Positions 8,176-17,225 of a stretch of 64,000 bases of DNA are shown piece by piece; position 1 is the first letter of the stretch, and each line of letters opens with the position of its first letter. This stretch comes from Trinickia mobilis. Lineage in GTDB: Bacteria > Pseudomonadota > Gammaproteobacteria > Burkholderiales > Burkholderiaceae. The stretch spans positions 103,680-167,679 of the forward strand of contig NZ_JAFLRF010000013.1 of the NCBI RefSeq assembly GCF_017315705.1, in the 5' to 3' direction. The notes under the pieces are model-generated. The model searched no databases, was not told where the DNA came from, and was given only the letters and a program-made list of their open reading frames with translations. The position numbers were made by a program, and so were the translations under genes.

Positions 8176-9714
8176 ATGGATACCATTCTGGAGATGCGCG
8201 GAATTCAGAAAAGCTTTGGCCCAGTCAAAGCCCTGAATAACGTGAATCTGAGGGTCTGTAAAGGCGAGATTCACGCCATATGTGGAGAAAACGGCGCAGG
8301 TAAGTCGACCCTGATGAAAATCTTGAGTGGCGTCTATCCGCACGGAACTTACGTAGGCGATGTGCTCTACGACGGTCAGCAGCGTGCATTCGCCGACATC
8401 TCCGACAGCGAAGCGGTCGGAATCATCATCATCCATCAAGAGCTTGCGCTCGTGCCCATGCTCTCGATTACCGAAAACATTTTTCTCGGTAACGAGCAGT
8501 CGAAGCGCGGCGTCATCGATTGGCATATATCGCGCTCGAAGGCGAAAGAACTGTTGGCGAAAGTGGGCCTTACAGATTCTCCGGACGCAGCCGTCGCCAC
8601 GCTTGGCATTGGGAAACAGCAACTTGTCGAGATTGCCAAGGCATTGTCCAAAGAGGTTCGCCTCTTGATTCTGGACGAACCTACCGCAAGCCTGAATGAG
8701 AAAGATAGTGACACGCTGCTCAACCTCCTTCTCGAGTTGAAGTCGCGCGGCGTGACGTCAATCATCATCTCGCACAAGCTTAACGAGATTTCACGAGTCG
8801 CCGACGGAATCACCGTTATTCGTGATGGCTCGACCGTTGATGTGCTGGACTGTAAAGCCGAGAGCGTGAGCGAAGACCGCATCATCAAGGCGATGGTCGG
8901 CAGGGAGATGTCCGACCGCTACCCGCCGCGTACGCCGGACATCGGCGAAGTGATTTTTGAAGTCAAGGATTGGCGTGTCCAACATCCCACGCAGCGGGAC
9001 CGCGCCATCATCAAAGGCGTCAATCTGAAGGCCCGCAAGGGCGAAATCGTCGGCATCGCCGGGCTGATGGGTTCTGGACGTACTGAACTGGCCATGAGCG
9101 TTTTTGGCGGCACATATGGCCAGGACATTACTGGCCAGGTACTGATGCACGGAAAACAGGTTGACACTTCATCGGTCCAGAAGGCTATCAAGGCGGGCAT
9201 CGCCTACGTGACCGAAGACCGGAAAGGCAATGGCCTGCTTCTCGACGACAACATCAAGCGAAACATCACGCTGGCGAATCTGTCCGGCGTATCAAAACTT
9301 GGCGTCGTCGACGAGCACGCGGAAATAACGGTTGCGGCCGATTTCCTCAAAAAGCTCCGAATCCGCGCTCAAGGCGTCACCCACGTCGTTGGCAACTTGT
9401 CGGGCGGCAACCAGCAGAAGGTTGTGCTGAGCAAGTGGCTGTTCTCCGAACCCGAGGTGCTGATTCTCGACGAACCCACGCGAGGCATCGATGTGGGAGC
9501 GAAGTACGAGATTTACAACATCATCAATCAGGCGGTTGCGGCGGGTAAGTGTGTGGTCATGATTTCCTCGGAAATGCCCGAACTTCTTGGCATGTGTGAC
9601 CGCGTTTATGTCATGAACGAAGGCCGGTTTGTCGGCGAATTCACCGCAGAAGAAGCCTCGCAGGAAAGCATCATGCGAGCGATTATGCGAAATGGAGACA
9701 TTCAAAATGCGTAA
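8176..9714 (+). CDS. Sugar ABC transporter ATP-binding protein (two fused ATPase domains, XylG/MglA type)
   Basis: This 512-residue protein has two ATPase halves. The first has Walker A GENGAGKS, signature [15 protein letters not shown] and Walker [13 protein letters not shown]. The second has the degenerate Walker [26 protein letters not shown] and [14 protein letters not shown]. This is the standard arrangement of CUT2-class sugar importers, where the second site is catalytically altered. The frame opens at 8089, but GGAGG at 8162-8166 positions the ATG at 8176 as the start. The last 8 bp overlap the permease gene, implying translational coupling. Confidence 0.93.
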   Translation: MDTILEMRGIQKSFGPVKALNNVNLRVCKGEIHAICGENGAGKSTLMKILSGVYPHGTYVGDVLYDGQQRAFADISDSEAVGIIIIHQELALVPMLSITENIFLGNEQSKRGVIDWHISRSKAKELLAKVGLTDSPDAAVATLGIGKQQLVEIAKALSKEVRLLILDEPTASLNEKDSDTLLNLLLELKSRGVTSIIISHKLNEISRVADGITVIRDGSTVDVLDCKAESVSEDRIIKAMVGREMSDRYPPRTPDIGEVIFEVKDWRVQHPTQRDRAIIKGVNLKARKGEIVGIAGLMGSGRTELAMSVFGGTYGQDITGQVLMHGKQVDTSSVQKAIKAGIAYVTEDRKGNGLLLDDNIKRNITLANLSGVSKLGVVDEHAEITVAADFLKKLRIRAQGVTHVVGNLSGGNQQKVVLSKWLFSEPEVLILDEPTRGIDVGAKYEIYNIINQAVAAGKCVVMISSEMPELLGMCDRVYVMNEGRFVGEFTAEEASQESIMRAIMRNGDIQNA

Positions 9715-10915
9715 GGCACTCTCTCCGGTAGCCGCCGAAGGCGCCGAGGTCAAGAAAAGCGAAGTATTCGGAATGGTCAAGCGTATCGGCAGCGAATATG
9801 GGCTGCTCCTGTCGCTTGTCATCATCATGGTGTTTTTCCAGGTCTCGACCAGTGGCGTGTTGATGCAGCCGCTCAACCTGACCAACCTGGTGCTTCAGAA
9901 CAGCTACATCGTCATCATGGCGCTTGGCATGCTCATGGTGATTGTGTCAGGTCACATCGACCTCTCAGTTGGCTCTACGGCAGGTCTGGTCGGTGCCTTG
10001 GCAGCCGTGTTGATGGTGCAGTACGACGTCAACTATGTCTGGGCAACCATCATCTGTATCGCGGCCGGCGCGCTGATTGGCGCTGTGCAAGGTTACTGGA
10101 TTGCGTTCTGGCGGATGCCGTCGTTCATCGTGACGTTAGCCGGTATGTTGGTCTTCCGTGGCATGACGAACCTCGTGCTCCAAGGGCAGTCCATTGGCCC
10201 GTTTCCTGACGCGTTCGGTGCGGTCAGCTCAGGCTTCATCCCTGACGTCTTTCACGGACAGTCGCTTCACATCACCTCTATCGTCCTCGGCGTGTTCGTC
10301 GGTGTTCTCTTCTTTGTGATTGAGCTTCGGCATCGCGCCGGTGCGGCAAAACACGGAGTCGAAAGTGGTTCGTTCTCGATGTTCGTGGCGAAGAATGTCG
10401 TCCTAACCGCACTCATCGTGTTCTTCTGTTACCTGCTCGCATCCTATCGTGGCCTGCCCACCGTACTCGTCATCATGGGTGTGCTGATTGGCGTGTACAC
10501 GTTCATCATGAATCGCACGACCATCGGCCGTCGCATTTACGCGGTTGGCGGCAACGCGAAGGCCGCGCGCTTGTCAGGCGTCAGCGTTCCGGCAGTGAGT
10601 TTCCTGACTTTCGTGAACATGGGCGTCCTCGCCGCGCTGGCAGGCCTGATTTTCGCCGCACGTCTGAATAGCGGAACGCCGAAGGCTGGCACCGGATTCG
10701 AGCTCGACGTTATCGCAGCATGCTTTATCGGCGGTGCGTCGGCATCGGGGGGTGTCGGAAAGGTCGTCGGTGCGGTCGTCGGCGCTTTCATCATGGGTGT
10801 CATGAACAACGGCATGTCCATTATGGGCATCGGCGTGGACTATCAGCAGGTCATCAAAGGCATTGTGCTTCTCGCGGCCGTGTTCGTCGACGTGTACAAC
10901 AAGAACAAGGCGTAA
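9707..10915 (+). CDS. Sugar ABC transporter permease (XylH/RbsC-type, CUT2)
   Basis: This 402-residue integral membrane protein has about ten hydrophobic segments. The CUT2 permease signatures [13 protein letters not shown] and [15 protein letters not shown] are present, and a long cytoplasmic loop ([17 protein letters not shown]) precedes the second half. The ATG at 9707 overlaps the end of the ATPase gene by 8 bp and follows GGAGA by 9 nt. It completes the importer with 7013 and 8176. The frame is open from 9629, but that extension lies inside the ATPase gene. Confidence 0.93.
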   Translation: MRKALSPVAAEGAEVKKSEVFGMVKRIGSEYGLLLSLVIIMVFFQVSTSGVLMQPLNLTNLVLQNSYIVIMALGMLMVIVSGHIDLSVGSTAGLVGALAAVLMVQYDVNYVWATIICIAAGALIGAVQGYWIAFWRMPSFIVTLAGMLVFRGMTNLVLQGQSIGPFPDAFGAVSSGFIPDVFHGQSLHITSIVLGVFVGVLFFVIELRHRAGAAKHGVESGSFSMFVAKNVVLTALIVFFCYLLASYRGLPTVLVIMGVLIGVYTFIMNRTTIGRRIYAVGGNAKAARLSGVSVPAVSFLTFVNMGVLAALAGLIFAARLNSGTPKAGTGFELDVIAACFIGGASASGGVGKVVGAVVGAFIMGVMNNGMSIMGIGVDYQQVIKGIVLLAAVFVDVYNKNKA

Positions 10916-11051
10916 CTGCTCCGTTCTACGGCAGTCCGGATTGGTCAGCAGGGCCGGATGCATGGCCAGGCCCAGCTGAAATGCAGACTTGAGTCATGAG
11001 ATTGCATTTCGAACATTTGGCCTGTTCATAAGTAGGCTAATGGAAATAACT

Positions 11052-11348
11052 ATGGTCAAGCATATCGTGATGTGGAACGTTCGCGGTGAGAATCCCGAGC
11101 AAAAGAAGGAATCCGCGATGCTCGTAAAGACGGCGTTCGAGAGTCTAAGCGGAAAGATTCCCGGGCTAACCAGGCTGGAAGTTGGGCTGGATGTCAGCGC
11201 GGTGGACTACGCATGCGATGTCGTCTTGTACACGGAATTCGAAAGCCAGGAGTCGCTCGACGCGTATGCCTCGCACCCTGAGCATCTGCGGGTGAAGCTG
11301 GTCGTGGGTGACGTTCGCATTGCTCGCCACCAGGTCGACTACGTGTAA
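11052..11348 (+). CDS. Dabb (stress-responsive alpha/beta barrel) domain protein
   Basis: This 98-residue single-domain protein begins MVKHIVMWNV, a hallmark Dabb start, and includes ARHQVDYV at the end. Dabb proteins are small dimeric ferredoxin-fold barrels. Some, such as olivetolic acid cyclase, catalyse ring-forming or aromatising reactions, while many have no known activity. It sits between the transporter and maleylacetate reductase. A role as a cyclase, dehydratase or aromatase in forming the trihydroxybenzene is an attractive but unproven inference. An ATG at 11040 is an alternative start. Confidence 0.8.
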   Translation: MVKHIVMWNVRGENPEQKKESAMLVKTAFESLSGKIPGLTRLEVGLDVSAVDYACDVVLYTEFESQESLDAYASHPEHLRVKLVVGDVRIARHQVDYV

Positions 11349-11386
11349 GCAGGATGTACTGCTTGACGACACAGGAAGCTAATTTC

Positions 11387-12448
11387 ATGTATGAGTTCAC
11401 CTACACCACGCAGGCGTCCAGAGTCGTATTCGGCGCTGGAAGCATGAAGTTGATTCAGCAAGAAGTCGAGACGTTGGGCGCACGCCGGGCGTTGGTTCTC
11501 TGTACCCCCGAGCAGAAAGCTCAAGCTGAAGTGGTTTCTTCTCTCCTCGGCCCTTCAAGCGCAGGCGTCTTCGACGGCGCCCAGATGCATGTGCCCATCG
11601 AGAACGCCCGCCGTGCGCGCGAACACGCGAAGTCTGTCGACGCGGACTGCGCGGTGGCTATCGGTGGCGGTTCCACGATTGGCCTCGGTAAGGCAATTGC
11701 GCTCGAATCGTCGTTGCCGATTATCGCGATACCGACGACGTATGCTGGGTCGGAGATGACTCCCATCTACGGGATTACTGAGAGCGGTCTGAAAAAAACA
11801 GGTCGCGAAGTCAAGGTTATCCCCAGGACAGTCCTATACGACCCGGAACTGACCATCGGACTGCCAGTTCGGCTCTCGATTGTCAGCGGTCTTAATGCCA
11901 TCGCCCATGCAGCGGAGGGGCTGTATGCGAAAGACGGCAATCCGGTCATGTCGTTGATGGCGGAGGAAGGAATTCGAGCGCTCGCTAACGGGCTTCGTGG
12001 GGTGAAGAAGAACAGCAAGGACAAGACGGCGCGCAGTGAGTGTCTCTATGGTGCGTGGCTTTGCGGAATGGTGCTGGGTAACGTCGGCATGGCGCTTCAT
12101 CATAAGCTTTGCCATACCTTGGGCGGAACGTTCAACCTGCCTCATGCTGAGACGCATGCAATCGTCCTACCTCACGCTCTCGCATACAACAGCAATGTCG
12201 CGGCTGAAGCGATGGGGCGAATCGCTAGGGCGCTGGACGTAGACTCCGCCCCTGACGGCCTATATCAACTGAACGAAGAGCTTGGAGTGCCGCATGGCCT
12301 TCATGAGATTGGATTGAACGAAGCTGACCTCGACTACGCATGTGAGGTGGCTCTGTCGAACCCTTACTGGAACCCGCGACCGATTGAGAAAAAGCCACTC
12401 AGAGCACTACTGCAGCGTGCTTGGGAAGGTGCCCGTCCGAGCGCGTGA
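11387..12448 (+). CDS. Maleylacetate reductase (iron-containing alcohol dehydrogenase family)
   Basis: This 353-residue protein has the family's N-terminal dinucleotide-binding half, with VAIGGGSTIGLGKAIA and IPTTYAGSEMTPIYGIT. The C-terminal helical half contains GLNAIAHAAEGLY, HHKLCHTLGGTFNLPHAETHA and LPHALAYN. These patterns are typical of MAR enzymes, which reduce maleylacetate to 3-oxoadipate with NAD(P)H. It is the last gene of the run and the direct successor of the hydroxyquinol dioxygenase step. The start at 11387 (MYEFTYTT) is preferred over 11354 because family members begin this way. Confidence 0.9.
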   Translation: MYEFTYTTQASRVVFGAGSMKLIQQEVETLGARRALVLCTPEQKAQAEVVSSLLGPSSAGVFDGAQMHVPIENARRAREHAKSVDADCAVAIGGGSTIGLGKAIALESSLPIIAIPTTYAGSEMTPIYGITESGLKKTGREVKVIPRTVLYDPELTIGLPVRLSIVSGLNAIAHAAEGLYAKDGNPVMSLMAEEGIRALANGLRGVKKNSKDKTARSECLYGAWLCGMVLGNVGMALHHKLCHTLGGTFNLPHAETHAIVLPHALAYNSNVAAEAMGRIARALDVDSAPDGLYQLNEELGVPHGLHEIGLNEADLDYACEVALSNPYWNPRPIEKKPLRALLQRAWEGARPSA

Positions 12449-12864
12449 TGTCGCGAATTTGCTGACGTTGGCGCGGTGGTATTTACCTCGGCGTAGCCTG
12501 ACGGAGGACCAGCGTCGGCGAGGTACTAGGCGTGGCTATCAACTAAGTTCGTGGAACGTAGCGACGAGACATGTCGGCGGCCTTAGTGAAGCGACATGAG
12601 CTTGAGTCTTTGCTGGCGATTGTGCCAGTGACAAGAATGCCTAATGTATCAATTACTTATCGCAGCTGCCCGCAGCTTGTCCAAAGCTTTGCCAACAAAA
12701 TGTGGGGATAAGAATGTGGTCCTCGATGCTCTTCTTTCCCGCCACATCACAACGCGCCGTGGCGCAGGTCGAGGGATGGATGATTGGAGTCGGCTCCGCC
12801 GTCATGCCCGAAGCACTGGCATGAGCGTCAAGCCTGCCGCACTCGGTCGTCGAATGGCCCGCCT
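12449..12864. other. 416-bp interval without a supportable gene
   Basis: Only short frames without recognisable protein character lie here. No clear terminator hairpin was found after the maleylacetate reductase gene. Confidence 0.5.
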
Positions 12865-13083
12865 CTAGTCGCGCCAGGGGTTCATATCTTCGATGTCGAC
12901 CGTAACATCAGATTTCGGAATTCCCGCCAGTTCGAGAATTGACGTCGATTTCGCCCGCACCAGGACGTATCCATCCGGCATGACGTGCCACGCCAATCGT
13001 GTGCCAGGCTTTGCACCGAGTGTCTTCCTGACCGCAGCCGGCACGGTAGTCCGGCCCCATGTGTCAATTCTGGATTCAATCAC
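12865..13083 (-). CDS. AbrB/MazE/SpoVT-type DNA-binding protein (antitoxin-like)
   Basis: This 72-residue protein is a swapped-hairpin AbrB fold (IDTWGRTTVPAAVRKTLGAKPG, residues about 6-27). Its acidic C-terminal tail (VTVDIEDMNPW) resembles PrlF/MazE-type antitoxin tails that wrap a toxin. The start codon is GTG. No recognised toxin is immediately adjacent in the expected operon position; the 13188-13595 gene upstream on the same strand is the only candidate partner. It could equally be a solitary regulator. Confidence 0.75.
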   Translation of the reverse strand: MIESRIDTWGRTTVPAAVRKTLGAKPGTRLAWHVMPDGYVLVRAKSTSILELAGIPKSDVTVDIEDMNPWRD

Positions 13084-13187
13084 ACATCCGGGCTCACGCT
13101 ATCAGCATCGATGTGTCGTGGAAGGGTTCTCGAAAGCGCGAGGCGAAGCATAGGGCACCAGCGGGAATCATTGCACTCCAGGTGGGG

Positions 13188-13595
13188 TTATCGTCTACGC
13201 CTGAACAGGCCGGTCGGCCGTCGCGACTGATACCTGACATTTTCTCGTTTTGGCGTGCGTGACCGTGGTTCGAGCGCCAGCCTGCGAGCTTCGTCTGCCT
13301 GCGGCGAACTCTCCGACAACTCGTCGTTGCTCCACATCCAGAGTGGCAGAACTGTAACGACAGCCCAATTACCGATGTCTTGCACGACGACAAAACAGCG
13401 GTCGTCGGCTTTGCTATAGATGAGGTAGCAGCGCCGGCTGGGCGGAACCTCCCCAAGTGACACGCATCGACCTGCGTCCAACATTTCTCGAACAGATGTT
13501 GCCGATAGCGCAGACCGTTGACTCACACGTTCCTTCGCGTGAGGCGCAACCCACGACCCTCGACGACTGGACCGTCTCTTGGAGAAATGAATCAT
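13188..13595 (-). CDS. Hypothetical protein, DUF4258-like in outline
   Basis: This 135-residue protein has a patterned middle (PHAKERVSQRSAL, then MLDAGRCVSLGEV) and a hydrophobic strand region (CFVVVQDIGNWAVVTVLPL) resembling the small DUF4258/relaxase-toxin-like fold. The C-terminal third is rich in Arg and Pro and looks unstructured. AGGAGG lies close before the ATG. It is upstream of the AbrB-type gene on the same strand, 104 bp away. No function is assigned, and the family resemblance is by eye only. Confidence 0.55.
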   Translation of the reverse strand: MIHFSKRRSSRRGSWVAPHAKERVSQRSALSATSVREMLDAGRCVSLGEVPPSRRCYLIYSKADDRCFVVVQDIGNWAVVTVLPLWMWSNDELSESSPQADEARRLALEPRSRTPKRENVRYQSRRPTGLFRRRR

Positions 13596-13825
13596 CGCCT
13601 CCTAAGCGTTACTGGCGCTCCCGCGCAAGTTTGTATCGACTTCGGCCCCTTCTCAACGCGACCATCGGCGGTTCTGGCGAGCCTCCTCGCGGACGCATTG
13701 CCTCCGCCCGCTAGGTCTGCCACGCCACGTTGATTGGCGGCTCCAGTGTGGCGAGCCAATCTCACGAGGCCTTGGTGCGCTTCGTCATATTGTCCGCCGG
13801 TAGCCGGCCGTGTGCTCATACGACC

Positions 13826-15583
13826 CTACGAGCGCTGCAAAATATCGGCGAGGTCGTCGAGCGACAGTGGCTTGACGAGATGGCAGTCGAATACCCCTTC
13901 GTCACACTGGCGTCCACTGGCGGCATCGGCGTAGCCCGTCAGCGCCACCAGCTTCGTCGGGGAACACTGCGCCCGCTGACGGAGCAATCGCGCAAGCTCA
14001 AGGCCATTCATGCCGGGCATGCTGACATCAATCAACGCCACATCCGGAGTGAACGACTCGACTATCGTGAGCGCTTCAGGTCCGCTCTGTGCCCGTTTCA
14101 CCTCGTGACCTTCCAGTTCAAGCAATGTGCCCAGGGCCTCCATGGCGTCGGCGTTGTCGTCCACAAGCAGGATACGAGCCGCCGCCACCCCGCACGTCGC
14201 GGTCATGGCCGGCTCGCCTGGGTTCTCGCAGACAATGGGGAGTTGCACCGTGACTTCGGTACCCTGGCCTTCGCCCGCACTCCTAACCGTAACAGTGCCT
14301 TGGTGTGCGCTCACCAGATACTTCACGACAGCCAGTCCGATTCCCAGTCCGTCCTCGGCGCGCCTCCGTGCAGAGGGCGCCTGGGTAAACATTTCGAAGA
14401 CGTGCGGCAGCATTGAAGCGGAAATGCCGACGCCGTTGTCCTTTACCGTAATGAGTGCGTCGTGCAACGATGCATCGCCCACTGACTCGGCACTGACGTC
14501 CGGCGCTTCGACAGACAGGGTGATATCACCACCGGCGGGTGTGTATTTCACCGCGTTTGACAACAGATTCGCCACGACTTGAGTGAGACGCGTGGGGTCA
14601 GCTCGCACGTGCACCGGGTACGTCGGAACCGTGACATGCAGTCGACGCTGACTGGCGCGAACGTCGGCCTTCACCACCGCCACAGCGTCTGTGACAATGT
14701 CCTCGAGCAACCCGTACGACGGCCGGATTGAAAGTTTACCGTGCCTTAGCCGGGATGCATCGAGCAGGTCGTCGACCAGTCGCTTCAGTAGCCGTGTCTG
14801 CCGTTCTACAATTTCCAGTGCAGATAGCGCGGCGAGATTATTGGCGACGAGTTTCCGCGCTGCTGTTAGCGCGCTGTCAATGGGCGCAATCGGATTGCGC
14901 AGCTCATGACCCAGCATCGCGATGAAGTCGTCCTTGCGCATCTCCGCGAGCGTCAGCGCATTCCTTGCCGCTTCCGCTTCTGCCGCCCGGGCATCCGCAT
15001 CGGCCTTGGCCTGCATGATGGTGAGGGCCGCGCACGTGAAGTTCGCAAGACTGGTCAGGATTCGGCGGTCCTCGGCGTCGAAACGTTGCTGTTCATTGTG
15101 GGACATAACCCACAGCGTTCCCCAAGGCTCAGGTTCGCCCGGAATCGGTACGACCAGTTCTTCGACGACCTCCGGACTTACGTGTTTCAGGCACGCGAAG
15201 TGACGTTCGGGGAATGAGAAGAGTTGCGCTGCCCCCAACTCCAAGGCGATACCACTTGGGCTGTCTTCAGTCGGGACGATGGTGCCCGCGAAGGCAGTAG
15301 CCTGGCCCGAAAGCGCAGCCCAGCGCAATGCCGTGGTGCCGTCGGCACTCCGTTCCAGCAGACCGATGCCGACGCTACCGGCACCGCACAGATTCAGTGC
15401 CATATTAGCCAGCGTTTGCAGCACGGCGCCGTCTGGGGCCGTGAGCGCTTGTGCCAAACGGTGCAACGCATTGCTTTCGGCGGCGAAGTCGGGCATGCGT
15501 TGAGGGCGTTCGTCGAGTGTCGTTGTGATTAATGTGCCCGCACGCCATGCGCGGTCCGCTGCGAGTGACGACGGTCCAGCCAT
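13826..15583 (-). CDS. Hybrid sensor histidine kinase/response regulator (GAF-HisKA-HATPase-REC)
   Basis: This 585-residue protein has a GAF-like sensor region (about 30-190) and a coiled-coil linker rich in Ala and Glu. The HisKA box HELRNP carries the phospho-acceptor His. The HATPase domain contains NLLSNAVKYT, DNGVGIS and GLGIGLAVVK, and the C-terminal receiver has the phospho-acceptor Asp in VALIDVSMPGMNG. There is no membrane segment, so it is cytoplasmic. An ATG at 15583 with GGAGGG just upstream is preferred to the TTG at 15637. A receiver-only protein is transcribed divergently at 15781 and may be its phosphotransfer partner. Confidence 0.92.
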   Translation of the reverse strand: MAGPSSLAADRAWRAGTLITTTLDERPQRMPDFAAESNALHRLAQALTAPDGAVLQTLANMALNLCGAGSVGIGLLERSADGTTALRWAALSGQATAFAGTIVPTEDSPSGIALELGAAQLFSFPERHFACLKHVSPEVVEELVVPIPGEPEPWGTLWVMSHNEQQRFDAEDRRILTSLANFTCAALTIMQAKADADARAAEAEAARNALTLAEMRKDDFIAMLGHELRNPIAPIDSALTAARKLVANNLAALSALEIVERQTRLLKRLVDDLLDASRLRHGKLSIRPSYGLLEDIVTDAVAVVKADVRASQRRLHVTVPTYPVHVRADPTRLTQVVANLLSNAVKYTPAGGDITLSVEAPDVSAESVGDASLHDALITVKDNGVGISASMLPHVFEMFTQAPSARRRAEDGLGIGLAVVKYLVSAHQGTVTVRSAGEGQGTEVTVQLPIVCENPGEPAMTATCGVAAARILLVDDNADAMEALGTLLELEGHEVKRAQSGPEALTIVESFTPDVALIDVSMPGMNGLELARLLRQRAQCSPTKLVALTGYADAASGRQCDEGVFDCHLVKPLSLDDLADILQRS

Positions 15584-15780
15584 ATGCCCTCCAGGTAGTA
15601 GTTCGTATGATGGATGCACGAGGAACTCGCCTTGCAACGTAAGTGTAATCCGGGCAAGTTAAAGGCCAACTTAAAGGTCATGTCGGCGACGCCGGCAGTG
15701 CGCGAGTGACCAAGCGATATGCAGGAGCGTATATTGCGGCGTTCACTGATTACCCCGTCGGGGCAAAAGGGGAATCTGGT

Positions 15781-16170
15781 TTGGCGACGATACTGCTTGT
15801 CGATGACGACGCGAATCTGCTGCGCCCGTTGAAATTGCTGCTTGAGCGGGAAGGATTCCGCGTGCTCACCGCGCCAGACGGGGAAGCCGCGCTGGCTGTG
15901 GCTGCCATCGAGCACCCGAATCTCGTCGTGACCGACTGGATGATGCCGCGCCTTGATGGCGTTGGAATGTGCCGACGATTGAAGGACGACGCGGCCATGG
16001 CCGACATTCCAGTAGTCGTCCTGTCGGCCGCGTTGCCGCCTCATTCGGCGGAGCCGCTGTGGGATGTGCTCTTAATGAAGCCTACCCCCATCGACCGACT
16101 GATAAAGGTGATACGCACGCTCCTGACCGAGCGCGCCTCAAACGCGTTGGCTCATGCGCGCGACCGATGA
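15781..16170 (+). CDS. Single-domain response regulator (receiver only)
   Basis: This protein of about 129 residues is a lone REC domain. It has the acidic pocket LVDDDAN, the phospho-acceptor Asp in LVVTDWMMPRLDG, the Ser/Thr switch in VVVLSAALP and the Lys in LLMKPTPIDRL. No output domain is attached, as in CheY or phosphorelay shuttles. A TTG at 15781 preceded by AAGGGG fits the domain start; a GTG at 15706 would add 25 residues without domain character. It is divergent from the hybrid kinase. Confidence 0.85.
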   Translation: MATILLVDDDANLLRPLKLLLEREGFRVLTAPDGEAALAVAAIEHPNLVVTDWMMPRLDGVGMCRRLKDDAAMADIPVVVLSAALPPHSAEPLWDVLLMKPTPIDRLIKVIRTLLTERASNALAHARDR

Positions 16171-16368
16171 GGTGTCCCGTGGGCTTCTCATGCTCGTAAC
16201 CTCACTGGCCAAACACCGCAAACCGCTACCCGGTGATATCGCGTTGAAAATGGACAGGTGCATCGCTTCATTCCCACCGCCCGGAGCGGTCCGGCTTGCC
16301 AGCATGCGCGCTTGTATGACGCCCTGCGGCGGGCTATCTTTTAATGGCTTCTCATTCAGGAGACGACC

Positions 16369-16656
16369 ATGGAAGGCGCTGCGGTGGGTGCGCATTTCGA
16401 CAGCGCGCACCTGTTTCTTGACCTGTCCGGCGGCCAGACGGTTGAATTCCCACTGGACTGGTTTCCTGTCTTGCAAGCAGCGACAGCAGCGGAGCGCGAA
16501 CACTTCGCCATCTCGATGGACCGCCAGCAACTTTTCTGGCCAGAAATCGATGAGGACGTGAACGTTCTCGCGCTGCTTTCATATCGGCCGGAAATCGACG
16601 AGGACGTGAACGTTCGCGCACTGCTTTCATATCAGCCGGAAACTGTGCGTCAATAG
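16369..16656 (+). CDS. DUF2442 protein with an internal 16-residue tandem duplication
   Basis: This 95-residue protein has the DUF2442 core ([20 protein letters not shown], then FPVL and [20 protein letters not shown]). The C-terminus contains [16 protein letters not shown] followed at once by the near-copy [16 protein letters not shown]. Its paralogue at 21013 has only one such unit. AGGAGAC precedes the ATG by 8 nt. DUF2442 proteins are small and of unclear function. It is followed by a cold-shock gene, as is its paralogue. Confidence 0.8.
   Translation: MEGAAVGAHFDSAHLFLDLSGGQTVEFPLDWFPVLQAATAAEREHFAISMDRQQLFWPEIDEDVNVLALLSYRPEIDEDVNVRALLSYQPETVRQ
16543..16638 (+). repeat. 48-bp tandem duplication inside the DUF2442 gene
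   Basis: Copies at 16543-16590 and 16591-16638 both begin GAAATCGA, contain GAGGACGTGAACGTT and end in a CCG codon. They differ at only a few positions. The unit is 16 codons, so the reading frame is kept. Confidence 0.9.
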
Positions 16657-16744
16657 CATTGCTCACCACCGCTTCATGTGGGAACCCCTACGACGAGCGA
16701 TTGACGACTACATTAACCTGCCTGTTTCAATTCTGGATACAACT

Positions 16745-16948
16745 ATGGCGACCGGTACTGTGAAGTGGTTCAACGATGCAAAGGGCTTTGGCTTCATTAC
16801 GCCGGACGATGGCGGCGAAGACCTGTTTGCTCATTTTTCTGAAGTGAAGGCAGAGGGATTCAAAACTCTTCAGGAAGGGCAAAAGGTGAGCTTCGAGGTC
16901 AAGCAAGGACCGAAGGGCAAGCAGGCGGCGAACATCCAGCCGCTGTAG
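16745..16948 (+). CDS. Cold-shock domain protein (CspA family)
   Basis: This 67-residue single cold-shock domain has the RNP1-like KGFGFITPD and RNP2-like DLFAHFSE motifs. It binds single-stranded RNA or DNA and acts as an RNA chaperone. It is almost identical in sequence to the copy at 21513. The frame is open back to 16676, but the family start [14 protein letters not shown] at 16745 is clear. The upstream stretch is probably the 5' leader. Confidence 0.95.
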   Translation: MATGTVKWFNDAKGFGFITPDDGGEDLFAHFSEVKAEGFKTLQEGQKVSFEVKQGPKGKQAANIQPL

Positions 16949-17225
16949 GCACAAGGGACTCATCTGTCGCCGCGTTTTCTAGTGGGTGACGACGCTCGGC
17001 GACTTGCCGTCTGCTACATGACCGCCGTATGGTTAAGAGCTAACAGCCGTTATGGTTCGAGAATACGACCGACTTTCGCACCGACATCCGCATCCGGGTC
17101 AGTGAATTCTCCCAGTGCGACGCGGCACCGATTCTTTCTTAACCACGCTCTTGAGTAAGGCGTTTTGTGAGACTGTCTGAGTCCCGCAGGGGAGCCGGTC
17201 GGATATCGTATGCCGATGAGGAATG

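Noticed and set aside
9629-9706. Upstream extension of the permease frame
   Set aside because: It lies inside the ATPase gene and is Lys/Arg-rich. The ATG at 9707 gives the normal length and coupling overlap.
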